From contig JAUIRK010001055.1 in the NCBI GenBank assembly GCA_030549495.1, positions 247,001 through 311,000 on the forward strand: 64,000 nucleotides of DNA. Reading direction: 5' to 3'. The position numbers were made by a program, and so were the translations under genes. The stretch comes from Nectonema munidae. Its lineage: Eukaryota > Nematomorpha > Nectonematoida > Nectonematidae. Shown one piece after another: positions 1 to 50,759 of the stretch. Every line of letters begins with the position of its first letter. The stretch's first letter is position 1. Below the pieces are notes generated by a model that was not told the origin of the DNA, did no database searches, and saw only the letters and a list, made by a program, of their open reading frames with translations.

Positions 1-2
1 GC

Positions 3-258
3 ATAAAAGAGAGATTACTTCAATTTTCGAAGAGAAGTGGCTTTGAATTGAAAGGTATAACGTTGTAAAGAAAATGTGGTCCCGCCTCACATTACTCATT
101 AGAGTCTAGAAATGTTAATGGACACTGCCTTATTGCTGTTTCTAGAGATCAACAAAGAAAATGTGTAGTCTGTAAAAAATAATTTACTTCCTTGTTTTGC
201 TTGTGAAAAGAACATTCATCAAGATTGTTTTCCTTTTTACCATGCAGATTTCTAACGT
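3..258 (+). pseudogene. piggyBac-type transposase C-terminus, decayed
   Basis: One frame reads NVNGHCLIAVSRDQQRKCVVCKK to a stop; the next frame continues CEKNIHQDCFPFYHADF. Together they show the C-x2-C ... C-x2-C, H-x2-C cysteine pattern of the piggyBac C-terminal zinc-binding domain. The same layout appears in the relic at 49190-49320. The coding is broken by an in-frame stop and a frame change. The rest of the element is off the window edge. Confidence 0.55.
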
Positions 259-2314
259 TACTTTTTATTTCTTGATTGAATAAAAAGATTTTTTTATACA
301 ACATTTACACTTATTTCAGATACTGGTCCACACATCTGGACCCTCCTTTTTTTAAGCAGAATTTTTTTTTCAAAAAGTTAATATTTTATATCAAAAATAA
401 AAATTTTTACATTCTTGAATTTTTCCTTAAATAAAATTGGGCTTGGTAAAGATTCCTTTCTAAAAATATCAATATGGCAATATCTACACTGGAAATCATT
501 CGTTTTCAATCTAAGTATGATTTCTAAATGTGCCAAAAATAGTGTAAGTTTTATGTTTCGTTTAACACTATCATGCAACAAAAATGTTATGCACCACGTT
601 TTTTTGACAAACTCTGCATTTATCGCATCATTTTAAAGCTTTTCTACAGTTATGACTTATGAGTTACTAATCTTTCGATCTATACTGTTTCTGAAACGAT
701 ACTACACTCAGCATTCACCTTTTTGTGATAAATTCATACAAATTTCCCTTTGTTCAATTAAGTTCAAGATGAACGCTCTACGCGTTATTGTAGATGTAGA
801 ATCATTTACTTGTTTCTTTATGATCCATGAATTTAGCAAAGCTAAATCAGGTAAATTGAAAAAAACAGTGATTGGAGGCTGCCTTTTGTTCAGCATTCGG
901 AACACATTTGGTCTGTTATATCGGTATCAAATCGCTTGTAATAAATAATGGTTTTTACATAAGAAAAAGGACAGGTATGTTGGACTTGGCTCTTTATACA
1001 CTGCGAGATAGAGAGAGGTAACATCCTTTGTAAATTTTAGTTTTTCATTTGTTATATTTATGTTACTTTGGCATGTACTATTTTGACTATTTACGCGATG
1101 AATTTTTTTTAAAATAATAACAAAAAGTAAAAATTTATAATTTAGTGTTTGAAAGCATTAATCAAGAAAAATAGAATAAAAAATAGCATACCTATGTAAA
1201 TAATTATAGAAGATAAGATTTTCTGCAAAAAAATAAAGAAAATTTCATCGTGTAAATAGTCAAAAAATTATAAATATTACCTGTCAAAGAAATATAATAT
1301 AAGAAATGAAAATTTTAATTTAAGAAAGGTGAAGTAAACAGAATTCCAAAAAGACAAAATAGAATTGCAAAAGGACAAAATAGAACTAAAATGGGATAAA
1401 TAAAGATGTAGTGATGAGAAGAAATAGATTCGCGCTCGTTAAATAAAAAAATCGAGAAAATGAACAGATGTAAAAATTTAGTAGTTGTAATTGTGATTCC
1501 ACCAATTTTATTCCTTTCATAAGTTAAGATTGACATTGCTCTGTCTTCTATCAATATTTTGTCTGCATATCCTCTTAGTATTATTTCTCCTCTTTATTTT
1601 TCATAATTATCTTACACATTTAAGAAAATTTTGTATTTGTTATTTATTATGCTTAACCTCACCACAGTATATATAATTAATTTAGGGTGGTATTTCCATT
1701 AACTATCATTCCACTGGACAGGCGGCGATCACTCTATAACAAATAAAACATTAAATGTCGTAGATGAAGACAAATGCATGTTTACTTCAACGCCTCATAA
1801 TACTTTTATTTGCGATATTCAAGATTTAAACGTGTTTAAGCTTAAAACAAGTGCTTATTTTCTTAACACATTTTTTTCAACAGTGTAGATTCATTCCTCC
1901 TTAGTTTTAATTACAATTTCACAAATGAAACATGTGAATTTACTTACACCACGATATTTGTATTATTGATGATGGCTATGATGTGTATACATATATTTTG
2001 TTCGTTAATCAATATCGAACCTTTTTAAGTATACTTATGTTCATACTTATTCAAATTCACTAATTTTCTCTTAAACTAAGTCTAAACAAAACAACAGTTT
2101 GACAAAAATGGAAGTTTTTGAGTAAACTTGTGAAATACTTTTTGTTTTAAAATGTTCACTTGGCTAATTAAAAACATTACCTAAATCATTACTTCCCAAC
2201 CCTTTTGACTTTTGACCCTACAAGATACTTCCTATATCTCCTTGGCTATTCATTTTTAGGTTTTAAATGAAACACAATAAGGAGCTTATATTATTTTTTC
2301 TGTTATGCTATCTT
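259..2314. other. A+T-rich stretch with nothing recognised
   Basis: Short open frames only, without family resemblance or coding bias. There is one imperfect 21-bp direct duplication near 1340-1384 (variants of AGAATTCCAAAAAGACAAAAT). It presumably belongs to a norpA intron, since PH-domain exons must lie upstream. Confidence 0.6.
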
Positions 2315-2460
2315 AGGGGGCGTAAGTAAGGGTTAGGGTTAGGTACTGGGTTTCGATAACTCAAGGTCTTGGGTTCGATCCCGCATCAAGCCAACTTTCT
2401 CATAGTTCGATACAAGCGGCGCAATTGTGCCTTCTCGATGAAAACACCCCACGGTACCGA
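2315..2460 (+). repeat. tRNA-derived SINE, family 1
   Basis: Contains a perfect RNA polymerase III B box (GGTTCGATCCC, about 2372-2382). Three pieces of one family occur here: this copy, 7077-7167 (-) and 7638-7699 (-). They share GGGCGYAAGTAAG, AACTCRAGGTCTTGGG and GGGGTGTTTTCATC (reading either strand). Confidence 0.6.
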
Positions 2461-2724
2461 ATTTAACTTTTATTTGCTCCAATTTAAAAATATCTTAATT
2501 TGTTTATAAGCAAAATATGAAAATAATGTCAATCTTAAAACGCGCAATCATATTTCTATGGATACAACTAAAAGTCTTAGATTCGAAGTATTATTTTCTT
2601 TTAAATAAAATCGTTTTAAACGACTTCCTCTTGTTCTACAATCACAAAGTTATGCTTCTTCTTCTTTTTGATGAAACGTTGTTTTTAACGCTAAGACATT
2701 GATGATTCATTTTCTCTCTTTTAG

Positions 2725-42102
<39,378 letters not shown>

Positions 42103-42402
42103 CTTCAAAGTAAAAGGCGCAGCATTTGAGGAATATTAATTAATTAATATATATATTTATTTATTTATTTTCTTTATACGAACTTGATTTAATTCTCTTC
42201 TCTCTTAAACAAATTCCGGTTTCATCCGCTGCAATTCATTTTAAAGATTTTATCGTTTTTACCCTAAAGCTACTAAGCATATACTTAACTGCAATATACA
42301 TACTTCGACATTTTATAGAATTCTTTCACATTAAGATTATGTTATTTTATTATTTATTAATAAAATATTGTTTCATAGAAACTTGCCTTTAATCTTTGCC
42401 AG

Positions 42403-44160
42403 AATAAAGATAATCACCTCCCATATTTTCAATTGTTCCATTGAAAAATAACAAATATTGAATATTAGCAAAAAACAAAATAACATATTTAAATTATCAT
42501 ATAAAGTGTTTTACCTTTTATTACATTTGAATTTAAAAGATGTTTCCTTACATATACTTTTCATTAAAAAGAAAATAAGATTAAAATTATACACTATTAT
42601 CTGAATAGCCTTCAAATGCTTGATTATTTTTGAAAAAAAGTTATACATAAAGTTTTTGACATTAAATATTATCTATATTGCTTATTTTGATAAATGATGA
42701 AGAATATAAAATTGTGCTTCCTACATCAAGTGAATTAAGGCAATATAGGCTCAAATAAGTTGCAAAAATGGAAAATTTTGAGGAGAGATGGTTAATGTTG
42801 AGGCGGCAATAAGATGCCGCAATAAGTCGCACAGAACCACATCTTGTTTTGTTTGTATTAAAAGTTACGTTTAAATAATTATTTGTTAAAAATATCAATG
42901 TAGAAATGATATTGAGTACACTCGCGCATGTGTAAGATGCAGGATCACGATATACTAACTAGGATGAATGCGAGTAGAAGCAAATTAGGACATTATTTAA
43001 ATAGGGATTTAAAAAAAGACTTAAAAAAGAAGCCAATCCAAGACCCGTTTCAACCTTTTTGGTTTTCATTAGTTGGATGCAGTTTGCTATTCATCTGTGA
43101 ATCCAGCTGAGCCTCAGGGGTGAAGAAGGTCAGATTCAAATGGTTACTGCTAGCCTTCTTCCTAGTACATCATATACTTTTAAATACACATCTTATTGCT
43201 ATTTTTTGTGTTTAATCTTTTAAATTGAATTTAATGAAGTGTGACCCGACCCATTTAAAAATTATTTATTTTCTGCAAACATAAAATTTTAGGGGTCATC
43301 CAGAAATCTATTCTAAAATTATAGCTATATAATTTGATATTACCAGAAGATATCATATATACGCGAAAAACTGACTTAGATAGATAACTTTCTTTTCTTC
43401 GCTACAAAATGTTTGCTCGATTCACGTTTCAGCTAAATTTTAATTCCTTTTTTACTCTATTTCCCTTCGTCTCATAAAGGGAACAGCGTATTTTCAAGAG
43501 AAGACTCTAAAGTCTCTAATACCCGTAATGTATTAGCGTTCTCATTTTCCTTTTCTGAGCAAGTTCCTACCCCACTTATAGATAATAATTATTGAATCAC
43601 GTTTTAATCGAATCTGTTGGGCTAAAATTCGTTGAGCAGTGTAATAAAAGTATTAAGGAATTATTCAACCATTCCAACAAATTTCGGAATACAGAAAAAG
43701 TATAATCACAATTCATCTTTTCTTGCCTTAAATTAATTATTAAATTTTGTAAAACATTTATTTGATTGAATTTTTCTTCTTAAAAATAGTCTTTACCACA
43801 TTGAAGCTCAATAATTCTTGAAATAAATGGTAAATTGGAGTATTAAAAATTAAATAGTATTTACATTTGAATTTTCTATAAGCAAAAGGTAGGCAGATAA
43901 AAATTCCTACTTCGAATAATATTTGCTAAATATCGCGCTATCGTGCTAAACCATTGTATATCTAGTCTATTTTTGCTAGATCAAAAATCAATGCAATATT
44001 TTTAATTTTTCAATACATTTTATATATTTTGGAGCAGGCTTTAGCCCAATCCAACTCAAATCATGTGAACATTTGAAAATCGTAGGAAAAGAGATTATTT
44101 AAAAACTTCGAGAATGAATACAACATGAGGATTGTTTACAAAATTTAAAATATCAGCGAA
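42403..44160. other. Intergenic DNA between norpA and PCNP
   Basis: The two genes are convergent. norpA poly(A) candidates lie at 42359-42364 and about 42403. A slightly G+C-richer patch at about 42910-43170 is unassigned. No further gene seen. Confidence 0.5.
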
Positions 44161-44508
44161 TCACAAGGTGAATTTTTTGTTTCGAGCTCTGTGATCAACA
44201 AAGCCCAGCTTGCCTTTAAAATAAGAGTTAGGTCCTGCTGAGGTTTGCGTAAATCTGCCAACATTTTTCATCTTCATTTTGGCTTCTTTTGGAATCTCTT
44301 CATCACTTTCTGATTCACTTCCAAAAACTTTGCTAACATTCACCTTCTTGCTCTTTTTCTCTTTACTCAATTCAATACTCAACTTCTTTTCATCCAACTT
44401 GTCAGGCGTGCTGCTGTCGCTTTTTCTTTTCTCATCTCTTTCTTTCTTCAAAGATTTTTCTCCCTTCCCTTTTGAAGCTTCTTTTGAGTGGTCTCTCTTG
44501 TTCATCAT
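44161..44508 (-). CDS. PCNP: PCNP-like small nuclear protein (PEST-containing nuclear protein family)
   Basis: Intronless 115-residue frame. The first 55 residues are Lys/Glu/Ser-rich. Next come VSKVFGSESESDEEIPKEA and the signature AKMKMKNVGRFTQTSAGPNS then KGKLGFVD, which matches the conserved C-terminal half of PCNP ([21 protein letters not shown]...KGKxGFxD). PCNP is a small nuclear protein of uncertain molecular role, ubiquitinated by NIRF/UHRF2 in mammals (family knowledge). The copy is shorter than the 178-residue human protein, mainly at the N-terminus. The adjacent MPP10 gene suggests shared transcription. Assignment rests on the C-terminal motif. Confidence 0.75.
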   Translation of the reverse strand: MMNKRDHSKEASKGKGEKSLKKERDEKRKSDSSTPDKLDEKKLSIELSKEKKSKKVNVSKVFGSESESDEEIPKEAKMKMKNVGRFTQTSAGPNSYFKGKLGFVDHRARNKKFTL

Positions 44509-44560
44509 TCACAATTTCATTGCTTGACACCAATTATTATCAAAATAACAAAATTTTAGC

Positions 44561-44640
44561 CTAAAAGATTTTAAAAAAATTGGAAAAAAGAAAAGCTGTA
44601 AAAAAGGAGGAAAATCAACAAGTAAACGAAATATTTTATT
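44561..44640 (-). promoter_or_regulatory. MPP10-PCNP spacer: poly(A) signal and candidate splice acceptors
   Basis: On the minus strand, AATAAA (44635-44640) lies about 10 bases past the MPP10 stop. It is followed by a pyrimidine-rich tract ending ttttttacag (AG at 44596-44597) and a second acceptor, atcttttag (AG at 44561-44562), both upstream of the PCNP ATG. A poly(A) signal followed by an orphan 3' splice site is the arrangement seen between genes of spliced-leader operons. No 5' splice site partner is evident in the spacer. Confidence 0.4.
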
Positions 44641-44649
44641 CACTGAAAA

Positions 44650-46158
44650 TCACAGTTTATAATTTGCAAACGTTTTTCCATTTTTCACTTTCTTTGGAGC
44701 GGCACGCTCAAGAACTTTGGAACACGTTTGCATCTCTTGCAGCTTTTTAAAAACTTCTTTAGAGGAAGAAGACACCGCTTTCACATTGCTTTCTTCTTTT
44801 TTGTGTTTTTTGGACTTGGAAATTTTCTCGCCATATCTCTTCTTCTTGTGCTTATTAATTTTAATTTTCTCACTTTTCGATAACTCTTGAGAGCCCTTTG
44901 TTTCTCTTACTGATTTGGTGTGAATCTCTTCAGGAGCCAAGATAGTGGCGTCGTTGAGGTGAGAAGGAGCAACGTTTTCGAGAGTGCAAACCTTGGACAC
45001 ATTGCCAACATTCTTAGCTTCCGGATTAGCTTTCACTGGCACAAAAGATTGGGATGTAAGAATGTCCAGTTTCAGAAATACAGAATCCATCAATTTTGCA
45101 ATTTTTTCATGTTCTTTTTTCATTTTCACTTCCTTCTTAGCATCTTTGCTAGCCTTGGAAGTTAGGTAGTCATTTGCATATATTTCAGCAAGGCCGACAG
45201 AACTTTTGGTCATTTCAATTTGAGGAAAACCTTTTGAAACAATGTGGTTGTTATGATCTGCAGACTGCAACTTTGTTTTCCTTTCTACATCATCCCAAGA
45301 TTTGTCTTTGATTCTCTGAGATATGATTTCTTCCAGGCTAAGGGTTTTCTCTTGAGTCGCAAGAGGACAAACTTTACGAGTGTTAGCGAAGTCAAAGTAA
45401 TGCTCAAGAGCGCTATTTTTTGGGCGTTCACAGGAAACCACTTCACCCTCTTTCAACCAATCCTTCTTTTCAAGAGATTTCTTTTCAAAGAGTGAAATTT
45501 TCCGCGCCAACTCTGCCGACTCCTTTTCATAAGAGGAGGAGGACACTTTATGCGATTCTTTTTTATTTTTACTTTTGAAGAAATCGTCATAGTAAAGGCC
45601 TTTATCCTCTCCAACCAAAGAAGGTTTGTTTGTGAAATACTCTTCCAACAGTTCATCATTCTCTTCATTAGACTGATCCATTGAATTCAAGCAATCCATC
45701 TGTTTTTCATTAGGAAAGTCGCTGCCTTGAAGTTCATCTACACCTTCATTTCCTGAAAATTGATAATCATCGTCATCATCACATGCTCCTTCTTCATGGG
45801 AATCATGAGACTGCATCACCATTTCTTGCACTTCATTCGCAAAGTGCACTGCTTTTGAGCTAACGTTGCGCGCATTTTCATCATTCTTGGCTTCAACATG
45901 ATCCAAGTCAAAAGTAGGAAAAGAGGATGAAGAGAAATGATTTTTTCCACAATTTTTCAAAACGTCATCGTTGATAAATTTTATAAACTGCCAAATCTGT
46001 TCTTCGTTGAAACGCGCAAATGGGAGATCGACAACTCGCATGCGTGAATCTTTCTGCAGATCTGTGGAAAGGGCCTTGTAGCAGCTTTCAACAAGTTCGT
46101 AACTGTCAGGACTTTCGCTTTTGTATCTCAAAATGCTTTCCAAAGATGGCGAAAGCAT
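44650..46158 (-). CDS. MPHOSPH10: U3 small nucleolar ribonucleoprotein protein MPP10
   Basis: Intronless 502-residue frame. MPP10 is a U3 snoRNP component of the small-subunit processome; with IMP3 and IMP4 it supports early 18S rRNA processing in the nucleolus. Family landmarks in order: acidic run GACDDDDDYQF (about 124-134), LFEKKSLEKKDWLKEGEV (about 223-240), LSLEEIISQRIKDKSWDDV (about 273-291), LAEIYANDYL (about 323-332), the core KLMDSVFLKLDILTSQSF (about 355-372), LENVAPSHLNDATILAPEEI (about 393-412), and a lysine-rich nuclear tail (about 427-460). It is shorter than the roughly 680-residue vertebrate protein, mostly in the acidic N-terminal half. The start has caaATG context. PCNP follows 141 bp downstream on the same strand. 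Confidence 0.9.
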   Translation of the reverse strand: MLSPSLESILRYKSESPDSYELVESCYKALSTDLQKDSRMRVVDLPFARFNEEQIWQFIKFINDDVLKNCGKNHFSSSSFPTFDLDHVEAKNDENARNVSSKAVHFANEVQEMVMQSHDSHEEGACDDDDDYQFSGNEGVDELQGSDFPNEKQMDCLNSMDQSNEENDELLEEYFTNKPSLVGEDKGLYYDDFFKSKNKKESHKVSSSSYEKESAELARKISLFEKKSLEKKDWLKEGEVVSCERPKNSALEHYFDFANTRKVCPLATQEKTLSLEEIISQRIKDKSWDDVERKTKLQSADHNNHIVSKGFPQIEMTKSSVGLAEIYANDYLTSKASKDAKKEVKMKKEHEKIAKLMDSVFLKLDILTSQSFVPVKANPEAKNVGNVSKVCTLENVAPSHLNDATILAPEEIHTKSVRETKGSQELSKSEKIKINKHKKKRYGEKISKSKKHKKEESNVKAVSSSSKEVFKKLQEMQTCSKVLERAAPKKVKNGKTFANYKL

Positions 46159-46500
46159 TTGTGTGTGTGCAAAAGATTTTGTTTATAATTTAAATATACT
46201 AGGAAAACAATTACTTTCTTCTAAAAGGTTTTATAATAGATTGAATATAATGAAGAAACACGAACACTCAAAAATTTAATAAACCTAACGCGTTTAAACC
46301 GCGTATTTAAAGATATAATTTGATATTAATTTTCTATTAGGTTGAAAACGTGATTGAATAATAACATTAAGAATATCTTTGTGCTAAATCGATTGTATAT
46401 ACTTTGGACACCAAAAATCTGTTTTAACGCAACTTCTCTTATCTAATGGTATCGCCTAACTTTCAATTTACAAAAATTTTAATTTTTAAATTAATTAGCA
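46159..46500 (-). promoter_or_regulatory. Region upstream of MPP10
   Basis: A+T-rich, with a CA-rich leader (tttgcacacacacaaATG) immediately before the start codon. No TATA box at a convincing distance or other motif can be singled out. Confidence 0.3.
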
Positions 46501-46956
46501 ACATACTGTCGCTGCAGCGTTTTTGGAATCAGTGGAGCCGCGTATTTTGAGAAGGAGTTGGAGTCGTATATTATTGCGACTCTGACTCCGATTTCAAAAA
46601 TAGTTATATATATATTCATATGTTAGATTCAAAAATAAATTCATAGACACTCTTTTTAGTGTGCTGATGGAAAAACGCTGAAAAATCCAATAAAATAAAA
46701 CTTTTTCATGTTAAAATTAGCTTGTAAAGGAGCAAAGCTCAGTTTCTGAGTAGAAAGTTTTTAGGAAAAAATTCTTAAAGCAAATACCTTTGGAAAAAAA
46801 TTTAGGATAACTTTAGTTTATGAATCGTATTCTTTTGTCTTTTATAGGTTATAGGCAATAATTTGAAAATCTTTTTGAAGACAATGTAAGAAAGAGACAA
46901 AACTACAAATACAAACCAATAGAACATTTTAATAAATTATGTTGAAGAAAATAGAT

Positions 46957-47105
46957 AAGCGAAAAAGATGGAAAGGTGGGCTAAAAGAAAAACTCCAGGA
47001 GCTTGGGCTAGATGAAAAAGATGCACTCAACAGAAAATTGTGGAGAGAAAGGATCAAAGCCACCGACCCCCAACTAGGGGATAAGGTGTAGATGAAGAAG
47101 AAGAA
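46957..47105 (+). mobile_element. 5'-truncated RTE-type LINE insertion
   Basis: Flanked by a 16-bp target duplication GTTGAAGAAAATAGAT (46941-46956, 47106-47121). It encodes an unbroken terminal stretch KRWKGGLKEKLQELGLDEKD, ALNRKLWRERIKATDPQLGD, KV and stop (47089-47091), the usual RTE C-terminus, then a (GATGAAGAAGAA) tail. The uninterrupted frame and clean duplication imply a recent insertion. Confidence 0.85.
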
Positions 47106-47415
47106 GTTGAAGAAAATAGATCAAACAGCATAAAGCAGAATGTCTAAATTTCAGAAAATCTTTCAATGACTATCTAAAATTGACATTCACATTCAGCTAC
47201 ATGTCATCACACCTTTTGGAGATTTATAATATTTGAAATGAATGGAATTGCGGTCTCAAAAATTACAAATAAGTCTTTATTTCACTTTTATTTCAAATAT
47301 TTAGTGGTATCTATGCCTTTATATAAAAAATAATAACTCATGAACTATATTTAACAAATAGAAGTACCTAAAATATATTATTGTAAAATTTCATATTTAT
47401 GACGTTTCTCTATAG

Positions 47416-47470
47416 CAGTGGTTCTCAACCGAAGCCCTCAGGGCCGCATGCGCTCTACAGGAACAATGGG
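47416..47470. mobile_element. hAT terminal fragment
   Basis: CAGTGGTTCTCAACCGAAGC followed by a G+C-rich block, a standard hAT MITE start. No matching right end was found before the piggyBac relic at 47888. Confidence 0.4.
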
Positions 47471-47887
47471 CACATGTACTTCCAAAATTCAAAACTTGCT
47501 TCAATCTTTATAAATTTTTCATGAATCGAAACATGTATGAAAAACGTAGTATACCTATCACAAGATTCTGAAAGAACCCCTCATTTTATAGTGCGTATAC
47601 TTTTACTATATTTTACAAATGTATTAAGTAAACAATTTTATGAAAAATCACATGAAATGCAAGTACATCTTGAAACATTCTTGAATAAAGTGAACATACG
47701 TAATCATTACACATCACACCAAATATGTCACACAAGAAGATTTTTATGAAAAGGTAGTGATGACGTAAAACAGGCTCATATTTTGTTTTTACACATTTGG
47801 CATTGTTTCATTTTTAAACTAACTACACATTGTGTTCATTATAAGCTCAAAATTTTTCTGCATTGAAAACTTGTACACTTTCGAAAC

Positions 47888-49700
47888 ATGTCTGATAAAT
47901 CTGAACCTAGAGGAAGTGAATCTCAAAGAGTTTCTCTTTACTCACCCTTTCTGAGGCGGTTGATACAGTTAAAGTGTTTGGTGCTAGTGACAAGGCAACT
48001 ATTGTAGTTTTACCACCGTAAGCTGGAGATGGAGTTATTTAGAAGAACAAGATGAAAATGATATGACAATACAGTCTAATTTGCAAAATGATGTTTCAGG
48101 CAAATTAAAAGTTTTTGTAACATCGAATTTCCATGAGGAACTTTTACCCACATCTAAAAAACTTAAACAAACGATCCTATTGGAGAAAAAGTCATTTTGA
48201 AATCCTGTAAAGCATCAAAATTTGAACAAGCCAGAGCTAAAAACGAAATCGCCTTGTGAATTATTTGAACTCTTTTACAATGAAAAAATAATGGATACGA
48301 TAACACAAGATCTCGTCATTGAATGTATTGGAAAAAAGATGATATTTCTTGTGAAATTATAACAAAACAAATACCTAAAAACAGATTTGAAGAAATAGTT
48401 TTATACAAGCTCTCAAGAAAGGAAATAAATTGTCCAAAATACAGCCATTACAACATTTTCTCAATTAATGTTTACAGTAATTCGCTATCTATGCAAGCCA
48501 ATAAAATTTGAATTCAAAAATTGCGTTCCTGCTTCATGGTTTACCCTTTTTGTTTCCAAGCTTAGTGCTACACAAACTAAAAAAATTAAAATTAAAGGAA
48601 GAAATATTGTTATATGTTTATCTAAAATTGATACAAATCCTTTTTGCCATTACTTATTTTTTGACAACTTTTTTACTTGATGCAATCTTCTGAAAGAACT
48701 GAAAGAGAAAGGATATAAAGCTTTGAGCAAAAATTAGAAAAAACAGGACTATTGGATTGGATTCTTTAAAGCATAACAAGAAAGAAAAAAACCGAGAATT
48801 TTATGATTGTTTTAGTGATGTTGCAGTTGTGCAATGAAATGACAATAAAGTTGTTTTGATGAGAACAAACTACCTCACCGTTGAGCCAATTTCATCGACC
48901 AAACAATTCAACAGAAGCGTGATGAAGAAAGCTGAAGTTCCGCAGTCGGCGTGTTTTCATAAATAAAAACTGGAATGGGTGGTGTTTATTTACTAGATTG
49001 GTTTATATCTCAATAAAGTAGAAATATCACATCTAAAAATGGTATTGCCACTAATTATAAACTACGATATTGCTATTGCTGCAGCATGGAGGCTTGAAAT
49101 TAAAGTGGATTGCATCCCAACTAAAGATCTTTTAACTTTCACTAGTGATAGTGGAAAAGAGTGGAAAAGAGTTCAGCAACTTGAAGGTTGGTTTACATCA
49201 TCCTAGTTCAGTGAGGAGCAAGGAAGATGCACCTTGTGCAAAAAAATAGTGAAAATTTGTTCAACTTGTGAAATTCGACTACATCCTCATTATCTTTTTG
49301 ATTGTCACAACAAATAAATTTTAGATATGTCTTTTTCTACTCTTATGATCATTCAAGAATAGGCACTATTAATAAAATTCAGATTTGAAAACAATAATAA
49401 AAAATAATAAATTATACGAAACAAAAATAAACGCTTTTTTATTGATACAAAATTTTTTGTTTTCAAAAATTTTGTTTTGACAATTAAATTTTGACACCTT
49501 TGGAATGAATTTTTGAAAATCTTAGTATTTTCATGTCTAAAAAACAATTTTTGAAGCTCTTTTAGCATATTATTTATTTATAAAAATGAAAAAAACTTGT
49601 TTAACGAAATTAGTACCTCAATAATAATTAGAGATTTAAGACCTGTTAAAAAACTGTGAAGTAAAAATGTTCCTATAAAGGGACAAGTGGTATTAATGGG
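47888..49700 (+). mobile_element. piggyBac-superfamily relic, heavily decayed
   Basis: Across several frames: SPCELFELFYNEKIMDTI (N-terminal), FDNFFT and LKEKGYKALSKN (catalytic core), NYLTVEPISSTKQFNRS, GGVYLLDWFISQ, AAAWRLEIK, and the zinc-binding end GRCTLCKKIVKICSTCEIR, HPHYLFDCHNK. The motif order is that of a piggyBac transposase. The right terminus may be ATGGG|TTAA at 49700. Numerous stops and frame changes; older than the copy at 4296-6407. Confidence 0.7.
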
Positions 49701-50203
49701 TTAAAAATGTAATAAATTACATACTTAATAAAAATTACTAATGAATAGATTATAGCCGTGACCAAAAACTCTTTAGAATAGAGGTCACATTAAAACAGAA
49801 AAACGAAGCAAAAAAATAGATCAAGATTCAAGAAATGAAAAATAGAGAAAAAACAAAGTAAAAAAGAATATTTGATATATATGGGTTATTATCAGAATTA
49901 AAAAATTAGTAAATATATGAATTTTAAAAAATTTCACCAAGTCTAGCTCTAGCAAGTATTATTTCTTTTGTCAACCATTGTATTAACTGTAGTCAGTTTA
50001 AAGAGTTAAAGAATTTTTCAAAAATAAATAAATTTAAATATATTCTAAATAAGTACAAAATATTAAAACTATTACCCAAATAAATACTTGGACAACAAAT
50101 TTTTAACATCTTTTTTCTTTTTCAGATTAAATATACAAGAAAGGTTACATATAAAGATATATGAAAATCTTATTTGAATAAAAGATTTATGTTCAACATT
50201 TTC

Positions 50204-50338
50204 CTAGCTTTTTTCTTGTTTTGATTTTTTTGTTTAAAATGAAAATTATTCTATTCTAAATAATATTTATTAATAATATTTATTTAGAAAAGAATAATTT
50301 TCATTTTGAACAAAAAATTAAAACTAGAAAAAGGCTAG
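50204..50338. repeat. Long hairpin, about 65-bp arms
   Basis: CTAGC...GCTAG termini enclose near-perfect arms sharing TTTTTCT(T/A)GTTTT and AAAATGAAAATTATTCT, with almost no loop. Likely a palindromic MITE or snap-back duplication. No flanking target duplication identified. Confidence 0.85.
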
Positions 50339-50581
50339 TCAAGGAGTTTTCAGAAAATATAAATGGCAGAAGAAAATCCATCAAAAGGCAAAATTTAGTT
50401 GAGGTGTAGATAGGTAGTATTTGTAAAAATAAAACGCTTATTACAAAATTTCGATAAATTATAGGAATAAATTCACTTAGAGATTTTAAAATTTTCAAAA
50501 AAAATAAAAGAATGTAGTAAGTCAAAATAATGATACAAATATTATATCTAATAAACATACTAACTTTATAAAGAATGAAAG

Positions 50582-50704
50582 TATAGTCCATTTCTCATTG
50601 TAGGCACTTCCCGGTTAATTATTTAAATCTAATTTATGTAGACTTACTAATATATAGACCAATTCTCTTTGTAGGCACTTCTTGGTTAATTCTTTTAATC
50701 TAAA
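50582..50704. repeat. Direct repeat, two 50-bp copies about 74 bp apart
   Basis: 50582-50631 and 50656-50705 share TATAG(T/A)CCA(T/A)TTCTC and TTGTAGGCACTTC, then GGTTAATT. About 90 percent alike. Confidence 0.8.
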
Positions 50705-50759
50705 AACGATAACAAATGTGTTTACTAGAACCGTAATTTAAAAAAAAATGTCGGTTGTT

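Noticed and set aside
2325-2346. Telomere-like GGGTTAGGGTTAGG
   Set aside because: Only two units, inside the SINE at 2315-2460, with matching sequence in other copies; not a telomere or interstitial telomeric array.
44920-45495. Plus-strand open frames across MPP10
   Set aside because: Antisense shadows of the well-supported MPP10 gene.
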